Shown here: positions 53,091 through 60,793 of the stretch, piece by piece
Numbering within the stretch: the first letter of the stretch is position 1
Layout: the number at the start of each line of letters is the position of its first letter
Origin: Lampropedia cohaerens
Lineage (GTDB): Bacteria; Pseudomonadota; Gammaproteobacteria; Burkholderiales; Burkholderiaceae_C
NCBI RefSeq assembly: GCF_001005215.1
Contig: NZ_LBNQ01000023.1
Span: forward strand, 1-64,000
Reading direction: 5' to 3'
Length of the DNA stretch: 64,000 nt
Program-made: the position numbers and the translations under genes
Notes under the pieces: generated by a model
The model's input: only the letters and a program-made list of their open reading frames with translations
Databases searched by the model: none
What the model was told of the DNA's origin: nothing

Positions 53091-54824
53091 TTACTGCAAA
53101 AGCTGGCCTACTGTTCGTTGTACAACGTCGGCAATTTCTCGCTTCCAGGCGGGAGCTTCATGTGTTGGTCGCAGGCTGCCGCATTGTTCAAGTAGCTCTC
53201 GAATGAGCGCAACATCCACTTGCCCCGAAGCAAACAGCGCTTCAAACACGTCTTTGAACTGCGCCAAGGTAATCGGGATGATATCCAGCCGCATTTTCTC
53301 ATCGGTATTGGTGTACCAGATACCAATACGGAAGGTTTCAGCGGTGTTGGAGTCGATTCTATTGGCGATGAACAAGCCGTAGACTGGTTTACCGGATTGC
53401 TCTTGGTAGAACGCCACGAGATCCGCCACATGGCGTCTTACCGGCTCTCCTTCTGCCGCTTCCTGGCGCGAGTTGGCCGTCAACGTGACTTCCACCACCA
53501 GCACAAAATCATCGAACTCGAAGATCAGATCCGGGCCATTGCCTGGAGCAGTACCTACCGGCAAGAAATCCTGATCGATCTTGAAGCGGCGAGCTTCATA
53601 GGGTTTGTTGGCCAAGCTGTTGATAGCCAGGAAGGCTCGCCACAGTACCCACTCGAAATATGCTGGAGCCTCGGCCTGTGGTACTTCAATCTCTTCGCCA
53701 TTAGAAAGGGTCTTCCTGTTGCGGCGTGTGATGATCAGTTCCATGTAAGCAGCGATCTCTTCCCACACTGCTGCTTGCTGGGCTGCGTAGGCTTCTTCGT
53801 TCGCCTCAGCCAGAAGCGCCTCGATCTGGTGCCGGATAATCTCAATATCAGCCGGAGTATCGGTCGGTTTGCCACCAACATCGAAAGGAATGCCACGGCG
53901 TCTAAGTTGCTGCAACAGATCAGCCAGTACGGCCAGTGCCGAATCCTGGTTGTCTGTTGGCAAGGCAGCACCGTTACACAGCGTGATGAAGTAAGCCCGA
54001 TCAGACTCTGGCACACCGGTTTCGGCAGTTAGCCGTTCTATGAACAGATGCTTCTCCGGCACTAGCGAGAGGCCACGCCCCTTGCTTTGCACAAGCCCCG
54101 TTGCCTTTAGATAACGAAAATTTGCGTCTGCATAGTCATTAAATGTCTGTACCTTGTAAGGCTCCCCATCCGGCTTGAGAATGCTCCGTGCGGTGGCTTC
54201 AAGCTCCTCACGATCAAACTTTTTCTTGTTGAGTGTCGAAGAGGCCCTTCTTTCCCGCAGCGCTAATACTTTCTCCGCAATTACAGTCAGATCATCATCA
54301 GGGCTTGTGACTTGCACCACCGTAGCCATCTCGATGAAGTTCAGTCGGCTTTCGCCTGTTTTGCGTTCAAGCTCAAGCATTACAGAGAGGACATGCCGCA
54401 ACGGCGAGAAGGCCGTGCATTCAAACTCATCCTCCAAGACTGACGGAAGATAATGCGCTGCGAGTGCTCGCAAAAAGCACTCCTGCATGGCAGGAACACT
54501 TTCGGCTCTAATGAGACGCCAGCCATTCGGTGTGATCGTATCAACCGGACCTACATCATTCTGTGGTATGCCACTCGCTGCTGGTATCTGGGGAAATAAG
54601 AATCCTAGCTTAGTGAGTGCTGAGCGCCATTTCCGCCCGACACTATTGGTATTGTCGCTACCAAGGGCAACAATACCGTGCTCACCCAGCAAATTGCGAA
54701 ATGCAATATCCTGCGCGGAACCCCGCAAATTACCTTGGAGCGAAGAGGTAGACAATGCAACAAGCCCTTCCCGTAACCGGAAAGGGCTGCGAACTGTGGT
54801 ATTACCCAGATGCCACGGCTTCAT
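53091..54824 (-). CDS. AlwI-family Type IIS restriction endonuclease
   Basis: The 577-residue protein starts MKPWHLGNTTVRSPFRLREG, a hallmark opening of the AlwI/N.BstNBI family. The middle part is helical and charged. The nuclease core of PD-(D/E)xK type is GPDLIFEFDDFVLVVEVTLT (~430-449), with Asp432 and Glu445, in which the usual lysine is replaced by threonine as in relatives. AlwI cuts outside GGATC; whether this enzyme has the same target is not known. The frame is intact. It lies 47 bases after the 61-residue gene and downstream of the methyltransferase, so protection is made first. Confidence 0.88.
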   Translation of the reverse strand: MKPWHLGNTTVRSPFRLREGLVALSTSSLQGNLRGSAQDIAFRNLLGEHGIVALGSDNTNSVGRKWRSALTKLGFLFPQIPAASGIPQNDVGPVDTITPNGWRLIRAESVPAMQECFLRALAAHYLPSVLEDEFECTAFSPLRHVLSVMLELERKTGESRLNFIEMATVVQVTSPDDDLTVIAEKVLALRERRASSTLNKKKFDREELEATARSILKPDGEPYKVQTFNDYADANFRYLKATGLVQSKGRGLSLVPEKHLFIERLTAETGVPESDRAYFITLCNGAALPTDNQDSALAVLADLLQQLRRRGIPFDVGGKPTDTPADIEIIRHQIEALLAEANEEAYAAQQAAVWEEIAAYMELIITRRNRKTLSNGEEIEVPQAEAPAYFEWVLWRAFLAINSLANKPYEARRFKIDQDFLPVGTAPGNGPDLIFEFDDFVLVVEVTLTANSRQEAAEGEPVRRHVADLVAFYQEQSGKPVYGLFIANRIDSNTAETFRIGIWYTNTDEKMRLDIIPITLAQFKDVFEALFASGQVDVALIRELLEQCGSLRPTHEAPAWKREIADVVQRTVGQLLQ

Positions 54825-54871
54825 ACGATCACTTCTCTCAACAGAACGTGGTCATAATAATGCCTTTGAGC

Positions 54872-55057
54872 TTATCGCGTGAGGGTTTCAAGCCGTTTCA
54901 GTCGTTGCTCAAGCTGGGATGCCTGCTGCAATAACTCAATAGCCAGCTCGGCCAACAGCGGATTGTCGGCCTTGGCCAAGGCGTTTAGATCTTGCACCAG
55001 AAAACTGGCTGCATGGCTGGATTTCAGCAAATTCTCTTGATCTTGACTGTTTAGCAT
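54872..55057 (-). CDS. 61-residue helical protein between methyltransferase and endonuclease
   Basis: It starts MLNSQDQENLLKSSHAASFL and ends QQASQLEQRLKRLETLTR, with heptad-like Leu spacing suggesting a coiled coil. GAGG precedes the ATG by eight bases. It sits nine bases after the methyltransferase stop and 47 bases before the endonuclease. I recognise no family. Its position suggests a small regulator or binding partner of either enzyme; it may also act mainly through translational coupling. Confidence 0.6.
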   Translation of the reverse strand: MLNSQDQENLLKSSHAASFLVQDLNALAKADNPLLAELAIELLQQASQLEQRLKRLETLTR

Positions 55058-55066
55058 GGGGCAACC

Positions 55067-56971
55067 TCAGTAACCTACGAACAAGTATTCCTGTACCGCA
55101 TTATTGTTGTCGCCAACCTTGTGTCCCTGATTGCCGAAAGAATAGCGGTAGTCCACTGGCACCACCTCAACATGGCGCTTGTGCTTCGCCATGATGGCCA
55201 CCATCTCGTCCAGAGTTGGCTGGCTATTTGACGAGTAGGACACGACAAGCACGCTATCCCTGAAGCGCTTGAACAGCAGATCAAACGCCTCGGCAGCTCC
55301 CTTGCGAGAAGAGAACGGCGTCGGGTAGGACTTGAATTTCTTGGTGACAGTGTGCTCCTGAATCTCGACACCTTGCCAATCACGCGCCAAGCCTTCGACA
55401 AAGTGATAGCGACGCACGTATTCGTTGTCTGATAGCGGGGAATAGTAAGGCGGGTCAATATAAACCAGCCCGGATTCCTGTCGCTGCAAGGTCATAGCGT
55501 CGCCGTTTCTGGCCTTGTTCTGCTTGCCATTATCGAAGACCGCAGCATTAACCATGTTCACAGCTTCCAAGAATTGATCTCGGAACGACATCAGCAGATC
55601 TTTACGTCCGTCATCATAGCGGTGGCCAACATAGGTGAAGATGCCACGCGGGCGTTTCTTCAGGCAGGCACGCACCAGCGAGGACATGGCAATGGCTCGT
55701 TTGTACGGGTTTTTAATCGCCTTGATATTGGCACGCAGAATGTCGATCAGACGATTGTCTTCGTCAGAGAAGTACAGCCCCTGGAATTTGGTCTCGACGA
55801 AGCGGTCCACCGGCTTTCTAGGCTCAAGCAGTGCCAAGGCTTCGTCCACACCTAGCGTGATGTCGTTGTTTTCGATCATCGCCTTGGCGAAGGTATACGA
55901 CATGGCCATATAGTCGTTACTGATAACCGCCTTGCCGTGCGATTTCAGCATGTACCCCACGATACCGGAGCCGGAAAACAGGTCTACTGCTGTCTCGAAC
56001 TCGAACTGAGACGCCACGGCCCAAATCTCCGACAGTAGCTTGTTCTTCGAGCCCATATAACGGGTTGGCGGGTATAGCAATGCTTGTTCAGATAACGGGG
56101 CGGGAACCAAGCGAATATCAAAGCGTGGCTTCGGCGGCACTGTCACGATGACATCTTCGCCGGTTCGCCCTTTGCCATTGCAGGAGATATAGCGCTTGGT
56201 CTGTATCACTTCGATGGAGAAAGCGCTGTATAGTTCATGCACCAAAGGGTGGTTCGAGTTTGTCAGGATGACATGGCAGCCCAACTCATGCAGACGCTTA
56301 ACCTCGGCAGCGAGTTCTGCATGATCTTCCTCGTAAAACTGCTCCTTGGTGTAGCGTTTGAAATCGGCGTACTCCGAAACGGGTAGGTAGGGAGGGTCGA
56401 GGAAAATGAAGTCGCCAGGTTGCGCCTGCTCCCGCAGCACGTCCTTGTAATCCCCGCAAATGATGGTCGTGTCCTGCAACAGGCGGGAGGCGGCTCTCAG
56501 TGCATCCTCATCAAGCACCTTCGGATTCTTGTACCGTCCGAACGGAACATTGAACTGCCCCTTCTTGTTGACCCGGTACAGCCCATTGAAGCAGGTGCGG
56601 TTCAGAAAAACGGTACGGGCAGCGGCCTCAACACTTGAGAGTTTCGTCCAGTCTTGGGCACGGACGGCATAAAACACCTCTTCGGTATTCTGATACTGGC
56701 GCAGCTGTGCCAACACGCCGTCAACGTCACTGGCCACGGATCGGTACAGATTGACCAATTCCGGGTTGCTGTCGGCGATCACTCCACCGGCTGGTCGCAC
56801 GGCAAAGAACAGTGCGCCGCCACCAAAAAACGGTTCGATGTAGCGACCATACTTCTTGGGCATCTTTGGAATGATTTCCCCCAGAAGCTGGGTCTTGCCC
56901 CCGGCCCATTTCAGAAGGGGACGGCATTCCTGCAAGTCCCCCTGAACGAATAGTTCTTCTTGAGCTAACAC
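55067..56971 (-). CDS. Double D12-class N6-adenine DNA methyltransferase
   Basis: The 634-residue fusion joins two Dam-like enzymes. The N-terminal half has motif X LLKWAGGKTQLL (~19-30), motif I IEPFFGGGALFF (~45-56) and catalytic DPPY at 192-195. The C-terminal half has YMGSKNKLL (~305), motif I VDLFSGSGIVGYM and DPPY at 506-509. Two domains suit an asymmetric Type IIS target, one adenine per strand, as in M.FokI. The start is a GTG at 56971 with GGAG seven bases upstream and four bases after the XRE stop. A longer upstream frame would overlap that gene. Confidence 0.92.
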   Translation of the reverse strand: MLAQEELFVQGDLQECRPLLKWAGGKTQLLGEIIPKMPKKYGRYIEPFFGGGALFFAVRPAGGVIADSNPELVNLYRSVASDVDGVLAQLRQYQNTEEVFYAVRAQDWTKLSSVEAAARTVFLNRTCFNGLYRVNKKGQFNVPFGRYKNPKVLDEDALRAASRLLQDTTIICGDYKDVLREQAQPGDFIFLDPPYLPVSEYADFKRYTKEQFYEEDHAELAAEVKRLHELGCHVILTNSNHPLVHELYSAFSIEVIQTKRYISCNGKGRTGEDVIVTVPPKPRFDIRLVPAPLSEQALLYPPTRYMGSKNKLLSEIWAVASQFEFETAVDLFSGSGIVGYMLKSHGKAVISNDYMAMSYTFAKAMIENNDITLGVDEALALLEPRKPVDRFVETKFQGLYFSDEDNRLIDILRANIKAIKNPYKRAIAMSSLVRACLKKRPRGIFTYVGHRYDDGRKDLLMSFRDQFLEAVNMVNAAVFDNGKQNKARNGDAMTLQRQESGLVYIDPPYYSPLSDNEYVRRYHFVEGLARDWQGVEIQEHTVTKKFKSYPTPFSSRKGAAEAFDLLFKRFRDSVLVVSYSSNSQPTLDEMVAIMAKHKRHVEVVPVDYRYSFGNQGHKVGDNNNAVQEYLFVGY

Positions 56972-56975
56972 GGCA

Positions 56976-57263
56976 TTACTCCATCGGCAAATCTGTTTGC
57001 TTGCTGCCGCCAAATCGTCCTTTGGCTGCGCCTCCACGCGGCTTCTTCGGTTCAATCTCGATGCTATCGAGAATGGAACGGAAGTCCACCTTTTTATCCG
57101 CCATCGCGCCAAGCAATGCCGCAATCACCGCCAAATGTGACGGAACCTCGCCGAGCTTGGCGTAGTTGGTCACAGAGTTGCGGTGCATTTTTACCAGGTC
57201 GGCAAATTCACGGATGGTGAGTCCGGCCTTGCCGATCTGGCGTTGAAATTCATCGTAGGTCAT
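56976..57263 (-). CDS. XRE-type helix-turn-helix protein, probable restriction-modification controller
   Basis: The 95-residue protein begins MTYDEFQRQIGKAGLTIREF with a helix-turn-helix (FADLVKMHRNSVTNYAKLGE). The C-terminal tail is basic and Gly-rich (PKKPRGGAAKGRFGGSKQTD). It is the first gene of the minus-strand operon, ahead of the methyltransferase. Small helix-turn-helix proteins in this position often delay endonuclease synthesis on entry to a new host. The start at 57263 replaces a non-conserved extension into the promoter. Confidence 0.82.
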   Translation of the reverse strand: MTYDEFQRQIGKAGLTIREFADLVKMHRNSVTNYAKLGEVPSHLAVIAALLGAMADKKVDFRSILDSIEIEPKKPRGGAAKGRFGGSKQTDLPME

Positions 57264-57422
57264 GGCGCGAGAGGATACACGTTTTAATGAGTATAGCACA
57301 CTTATTTATGCTAACAAAAAACAAATTAATGTTTTTTATTAATAAATTAATTTGCAAGGTCACTTGACGCGAGGGGTGATTTTTACCACAATAGACACAT
57401 ATATTTATGTGCAATAACGATC
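57264..57422. promoter_or_regulatory. AT-rich divergent promoter region with two palindromes
   Basis: The 159 bases between the regulator and the transposase are strikingly AT-rich. TAGCA-10-TGCTA spans 57294-57313. CAAATTAAT (57322-57330) is the exact complement of ATTAATTTG (57346-57354). Both could be operators for the XRE protein, placed to control both directions. TATATTTATG near 57400 is a -10-like stretch for the transposase. Confidence 0.55.
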
Positions 57423-58430
57423 ATGTCACAACACTTCCTGCTCTCCGCCCGAGCTCGCACCCTGTCGCTGCGCAAGATTTTTTCGCTCAGCGACGATCAG
57501 GCTTTCGAGATGTTCAAGCAGAGCCGTTGGGGCCATCACGACGCGATCTGCCCGTGCTGCGGCAGCATGGCCAAGCACTACTTCATCAAGACCCGCCGCC
57601 AGTGGCGCTGCCGCGACTGCAACCACACGTTCTCGGTCACATCCGGCACGATCTTCGCCAGCCACAAGCTGCCGTTGAAGGTGTACCTGGCTGCTATTGC
57701 TATCTACTGCAATGCCGTGAAAGGCTTGTCGGCCCTGCAACTGGCGCGTGATCTGGACGTGCAGTACAAGACTGCCTTCGTGCTGGCGCACAAGATTCGG
57801 GAGTCGTTGATGGCTCAGCGCGATGAAACCGAACTGGACGGTGAGGTGGAATTGGATGGGGCGTATGTGAACGGGCATGTGCGCCCGAAGAACAAAAAGG
57901 CCGACCGTGTGGACCGTCGCTTGGCCGAGAACCAGAAGGCCGATAAGCGCTGCGTATTCGTGATGCGCTCACGCGCTGAGGCAGGCCAAGGCGGCAAGCG
58001 CACCCTGACTTTTGTGATGAAGAGCGAACATCAGGCTGGCGTGCTCAAGCTGGCAGGCCGCTTCATTCGCAAGGGAACGACCGTGTTTGCTGACGAAGCG
58101 CCAGCCTACGACCCGCTGCACGCTTACTTCCCAACCAAGCGCGTCAACCATCAGGTCGAATACCGTTCGGACGACGGCGTGACCACCAACATGGCCGAAA
58201 GCTACTTCTCGCGCTTCCGCCGCATGCAGTACGGCCAAGTGCACAAGTTCGGCATCATGTACCTGAACCACTACGCCAATGAAGCCGCCTACCGGGAAGA
58301 CAATCGCCGCATGAGTAACGGTGAGATGTTCTTCGACATCCTGATAAAGTGCGCCGAGACGCGCACCTCGCGGGATTTTGGCGGCTACTGGCAAGGCAAC
58401 AAGCGCCTGATGGAACATCTGGTTCACTGA
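57423..58430 (+). CDS. IS1595-family transposase
   Basis: The 335-residue protein has an N-terminal zinc ribbon (CPCCGS at ~42, then CRDCNHTFSVTSGTIF). The DDE catalytic core has Asp in VELDGAYVNGH, Asp in VFADEAPAYD and Glu in TNMAESYFSRFRRM, the ISXO2-like pattern. The frame is intact with all catalytic residues. No good ribosome site is visible before the ATG, consistent with low expression. Its stop overlaps the end of the convergent downstream gene by seven bases. Confidence 0.95.
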   Translation: MSQHFLLSARARTLSLRKIFSLSDDQAFEMFKQSRWGHHDAICPCCGSMAKHYFIKTRRQWRCRDCNHTFSVTSGTIFASHKLPLKVYLAAIAIYCNAVKGLSALQLARDLDVQYKTAFVLAHKIRESLMAQRDETELDGEVELDGAYVNGHVRPKNKKADRVDRRLAENQKADKRCVFVMRSRAEAGQGGKRTLTFVMKSEHQAGVLKLAGRFIRKGTTVFADEAPAYDPLHAYFPTKRVNHQVEYRSDDGVTTNMAESYFSRFRRMQYGQVHKFGIMYLNHYANEAAYREDNRRMSNGEMFFDILIKCAETRTSRDFGGYWQGNKRLMEHLVH

Positions 58431-58861
58431 GCCAAATCAGCCAGTTTCCACAGGTTGCCGGATTCGTTGCGGCCAACCTTCACCAGCAAGCCAGAACTGG
58501 CGGCGCGACGCAGCACCGCGTCCAGGCCATGATGAACAGCCTTGAGTGCATCCTCTTCAAAGCCCTTGCAGGCATGAATGCGCTGGGCAATCTCGCCGGT
58601 GCTACCTTGCCCACCCATCTCGCGCAGCGCCTCCAGCATCAGCCGGTGGCACTCACCATTGGCAAACAGCCGGCTGCTCTGCCGTACTTGCTTGGGTCGG
58701 ATGGTGCGCAAGTCATACTCTGGGTCGAATAGCTTGATGGTGGCGTCGAGATGCTGCATATCGCCCTGTAGCCGAGCGATCTCGTGCTGATAGTGCGAGA
58801 TCAGGCCGGAGACTTCCGACCGTTTGGCGACCAAGCCAGAAACTACATGTGATTCAGCCAT
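58424..58861 (-). CDS. Transposon-associated uncharacterised protein
   Basis: The 145-residue protein has an N-terminal coiled coil (LVAKRSEVSGLISHYQHEIA, then RLQGDMQHLDATIKLFDPEY) and a C-terminal winged-helix-like part (CHRLMLEALREMGGQGSTGE, then LRRAASSGLLVKVGRNESG). Similar proteins commonly accompany IS1595-type transposases in my recollection, but their role is unknown. It is convergent with the transposase and may be an accessory or regulatory DNA-binding protein. Confidence 0.75.
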   Translation of the reverse strand: MAESHVVSGLVAKRSEVSGLISHYQHEIARLQGDMQHLDATIKLFDPEYDLRTIRPKQVRQSSRLFANGECHRLMLEALREMGGQGSTGEIAQRIHACKGFEEDALKAVHHGLDAVLRRAASSGLLVKVGRNESGNLWKLADLAQ

Positions 58862-58862
58862 G

Positions 58863-58899
58863 AAAATACCCCTGTCCGAGATGGAAACAGGGGTATTTT
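58863..58899. terminator. Strong hairpin just inside the right end
   Basis: AAAATACCCCTGT (58863-58875) is the exact complement of ACAGGGGTATTTT (58887-58899), a 13-bp stem with an 11-base loop and T-rich flank on both strands. It lies between the right inverted repeat and the start of the 145-residue gene, so it may block transcription entering from outside the element. Confidence 0.65.
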
Positions 58900-58922
58900 G
58901 GTTTGATCGTGGCAGATTAGTC

Positions 58923-58946
58923 TTGTGCGTTTGCTACATAATTCCG
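58923..58946 (-). repeat. Right terminal inverted repeat (24 bp)
   Basis: It begins TTGTGCGT and ends CATAATTCCG, an exact inverted copy of the left end. Confidence 0.95.
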
Positions 58947-58954
58947 GTAAACCG
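58947..58954. repeat. Right copy of 8-bp target site duplication
   Basis: GTAAACCG directly follows the right inverted repeat and duplicates 52613-52620. Confidence 0.93.
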
Positions 58955-59081
58955 CGGCCATTGCGGTGTCAAAGCATGGGCGTTGAATCGCACGACGTAT
59001 CCCGATCACGATGGAAAATGGCGCGCCAAGGCGTGGCTCTGGCAAGATGGCGAACTAATTCCCCACTGCCGCCTGCGAGCC

Positions 59082-60653
59082 ATGTCCGACAAAGAAATCG
59101 AATTCAAATTCTGCCTCTCACCCCAGCAGGCATCGACCGTGGAAGCCGCGGTGCGGCGTGGCAGCGTCGAGCGCCAGCGACTGCAGGCGCGCTACTTTGA
59201 TACTGCCGACAATGTCCTGGCCCGCCATCGCATGGCGTTGCGCCTGCGCAAGGAAGGGGCCAACTGGGTGCAAACCGTCAAGGCCGCGGGGCAGGACAGT
59301 CTGCAGCGGCTGGAGCACAACGTCGATCTGGGGCCCGCGCGCGCAGGGGACCGGCTGCAGCCCGATCCTGCTCTGCACGCCGGCACCGTGGTGGGGGAGT
59401 TGCTGCAGCAGGCGCTGGCAGCCAGCGATGCGCCGCTGGCGCCTACCTACGAAACTGATGTATGGCGCCTGACCCGGATGCTGCGCGTGCCGGGCGGTTG
59501 GGTGGAGCTGGCTTTCGACAAAGGCCGCTTGCGGGCCGAGCGTGTGGACACCGGCAAGCGAGTGACGGCGCCCATCGTGGAACTGGAACTGGAACTGGTG
59601 CGCGGCGCGCTGCCGAGCTTCGTGCAGTTGGCCCAGCGCTGGGTGCAGCGCCATGGACTTTGGCTGAGTACCGTCAGCAAGGCAGAGCAGGGCGAGCGTC
59701 TGCGTGCCGGGGTGACGCACGTTCCCGCCGTCAAGGCTGGGCCCACGCGCATGCGCTCGGCCACACCGAGCGGGCGCGAAATACTGCAATGCGCCGTGGC
59801 ATCGTGCCTGGAGCAGATTCTTCCGAATGCGAGTGAAATAGCGGCGGGCAGCGAGGATGCCGAGCAGATTCATCAGCTGCGCATCGGCCTGCGCCGCTTG
59901 CGCACCGCACTCAGAGAACTGGGGCCACTGGCGCCGGGGCTCGTCGATCCCGAATGGCTGCCGCCGCTGGTGCAGGCATTTCGCGCACTCGGAGAACTGC
60001 GCGATGTTGAGGATGTGCTTGCCAGCGCCCAGGCGCAGTTGCTTGCCGCCGGCGGCCCGGAGTTGACGCTGGCGCAGCAGGCGCACACGCAAAACGCTGC
60101 AGCCATCGTGCGCGCGTCTGCGCTGCAAAGCGTGCTTGTGGCGTTGATGGGGCTGGTTGCTGGCGCGGGGGAATCCAACGTAGCGCAGCAGCAAGGAGAC
60201 GGGGCGGATGTGGCCCCTGACGACGGGGCATGGGGTTCGGGGGTCGATGGCCTGCCGCATGTCGAGGCATTGGCACAGCTGAAGGCACGCATTGGCAAGC
60301 TGCATGCCGCGCTGGTGCGCGCGGGCAAGCGCTATCGTGTGCTCAGCGCCGAGCAGCGCCATGCAGTGCGCAAGCGTCTCAAACGTCAGCGCTACTTGAT
60401 CGAATTCACGGCAGAGATGTTTGGTCGCAAACCAGTCGCGCGCTATCTGCAATTGCTGCGTCCAGCACAGGACGCGTTGGGGGAATACAACGACGAAGTC
60501 GTGGCCCTGGCGACATGGCGCACGCTGGTTGAAGCCGATCCTCGTGCGTGGTTCGGCGTGGGCTGGTTCACCGCCCGCGAGCCGGCACATGTCCAGGCGT
60601 GCCGCAGTGCGCTGCGCCAGCTGCGTACTGCGCCGCGGTTCTGGGAAGACTAA
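59082..60653 (+). CDS. CYTH-CHAD domain protein (inorganic triphosphatase-like)
   Basis: The 523-residue protein begins with the CYTH signature ExExK in DKEIEFKF (Glu5, Glu7, Lys9). Other tunnel residues follow: RYFDTADNVLARHRMALRLR, then VELELELVRG. The C-terminal CHAD domain (~250-523) has the histidine-rich helical motif IHQLRIGLRRLRTALRE and KRLKRQRYLIEF. CYTH enzymes hydrolyse triphosphates; CHAD domains bind polyphosphate. The start at 59082 gives the family-typical N-terminus. It is host DNA, right of the transposon. Confidence 0.93.
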   Translation: MSDKEIEFKFCLSPQQASTVEAAVRRGSVERQRLQARYFDTADNVLARHRMALRLRKEGANWVQTVKAAGQDSLQRLEHNVDLGPARAGDRLQPDPALHAGTVVGELLQQALAASDAPLAPTYETDVWRLTRMLRVPGGWVELAFDKGRLRAERVDTGKRVTAPIVELELELVRGALPSFVQLAQRWVQRHGLWLSTVSKAEQGERLRAGVTHVPAVKAGPTRMRSATPSGREILQCAVASCLEQILPNASEIAAGSEDAEQIHQLRIGLRRLRTALRELGPLAPGLVDPEWLPPLVQAFRALGELRDVEDVLASAQAQLLAAGGPELTLAQQAHTQNAAAIVRASALQSVLVALMGLVAGAGESNVAQQQGDGADVAPDDGAWGSGVDGLPHVEALAQLKARIGKLHAALVRAGKRYRVLSAEQRHAVRKRLKRQRYLIEFTAEMFGRKPVARYLQLLRPAQDALGEYNDEVVALATWRTLVEADPRAWFGVGWFTAREPAHVQACRSALRQLRTAPRFWED

Positions 60654-60793
60654 GCTAGCTGTTCAGCAGGCATGTCGCTGCAGCGCAGGCCTGTCGCGCA
60701 TGCCACGTGGAAGTTGGCACTGCACCACAAGCTGCAGCATCGCGCAGCAAGGCTGCGCAACCATGTGCCGGTGTGCGTCCGCGAGATCGCCGC

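Larger units (their letters stand above)
52621..58946 (+). mobile_element. IS1595-family transposon carrying a restriction-modification operon
   Basis: The 6,326-bp element is bounded by perfect 24-bp inverted repeats and an 8-bp direct duplication. It contains an intact IS1595-type transposase and a convergent partner gene near the right end. A divergent five-gene minus-strand operon fills the left two thirds: XRE regulator, double methyltransferase, small helical protein, AlwI-family endonuclease and a small uncharacterised protein. Its DNA, especially 53-57.4 kb, is visibly more AT-rich than flanking chromosome. Members of this IS family are known to carry passenger genes. A full restriction-modification operon as passenger makes it a mobile defence/addiction unit. 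Confidence 0.93.
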
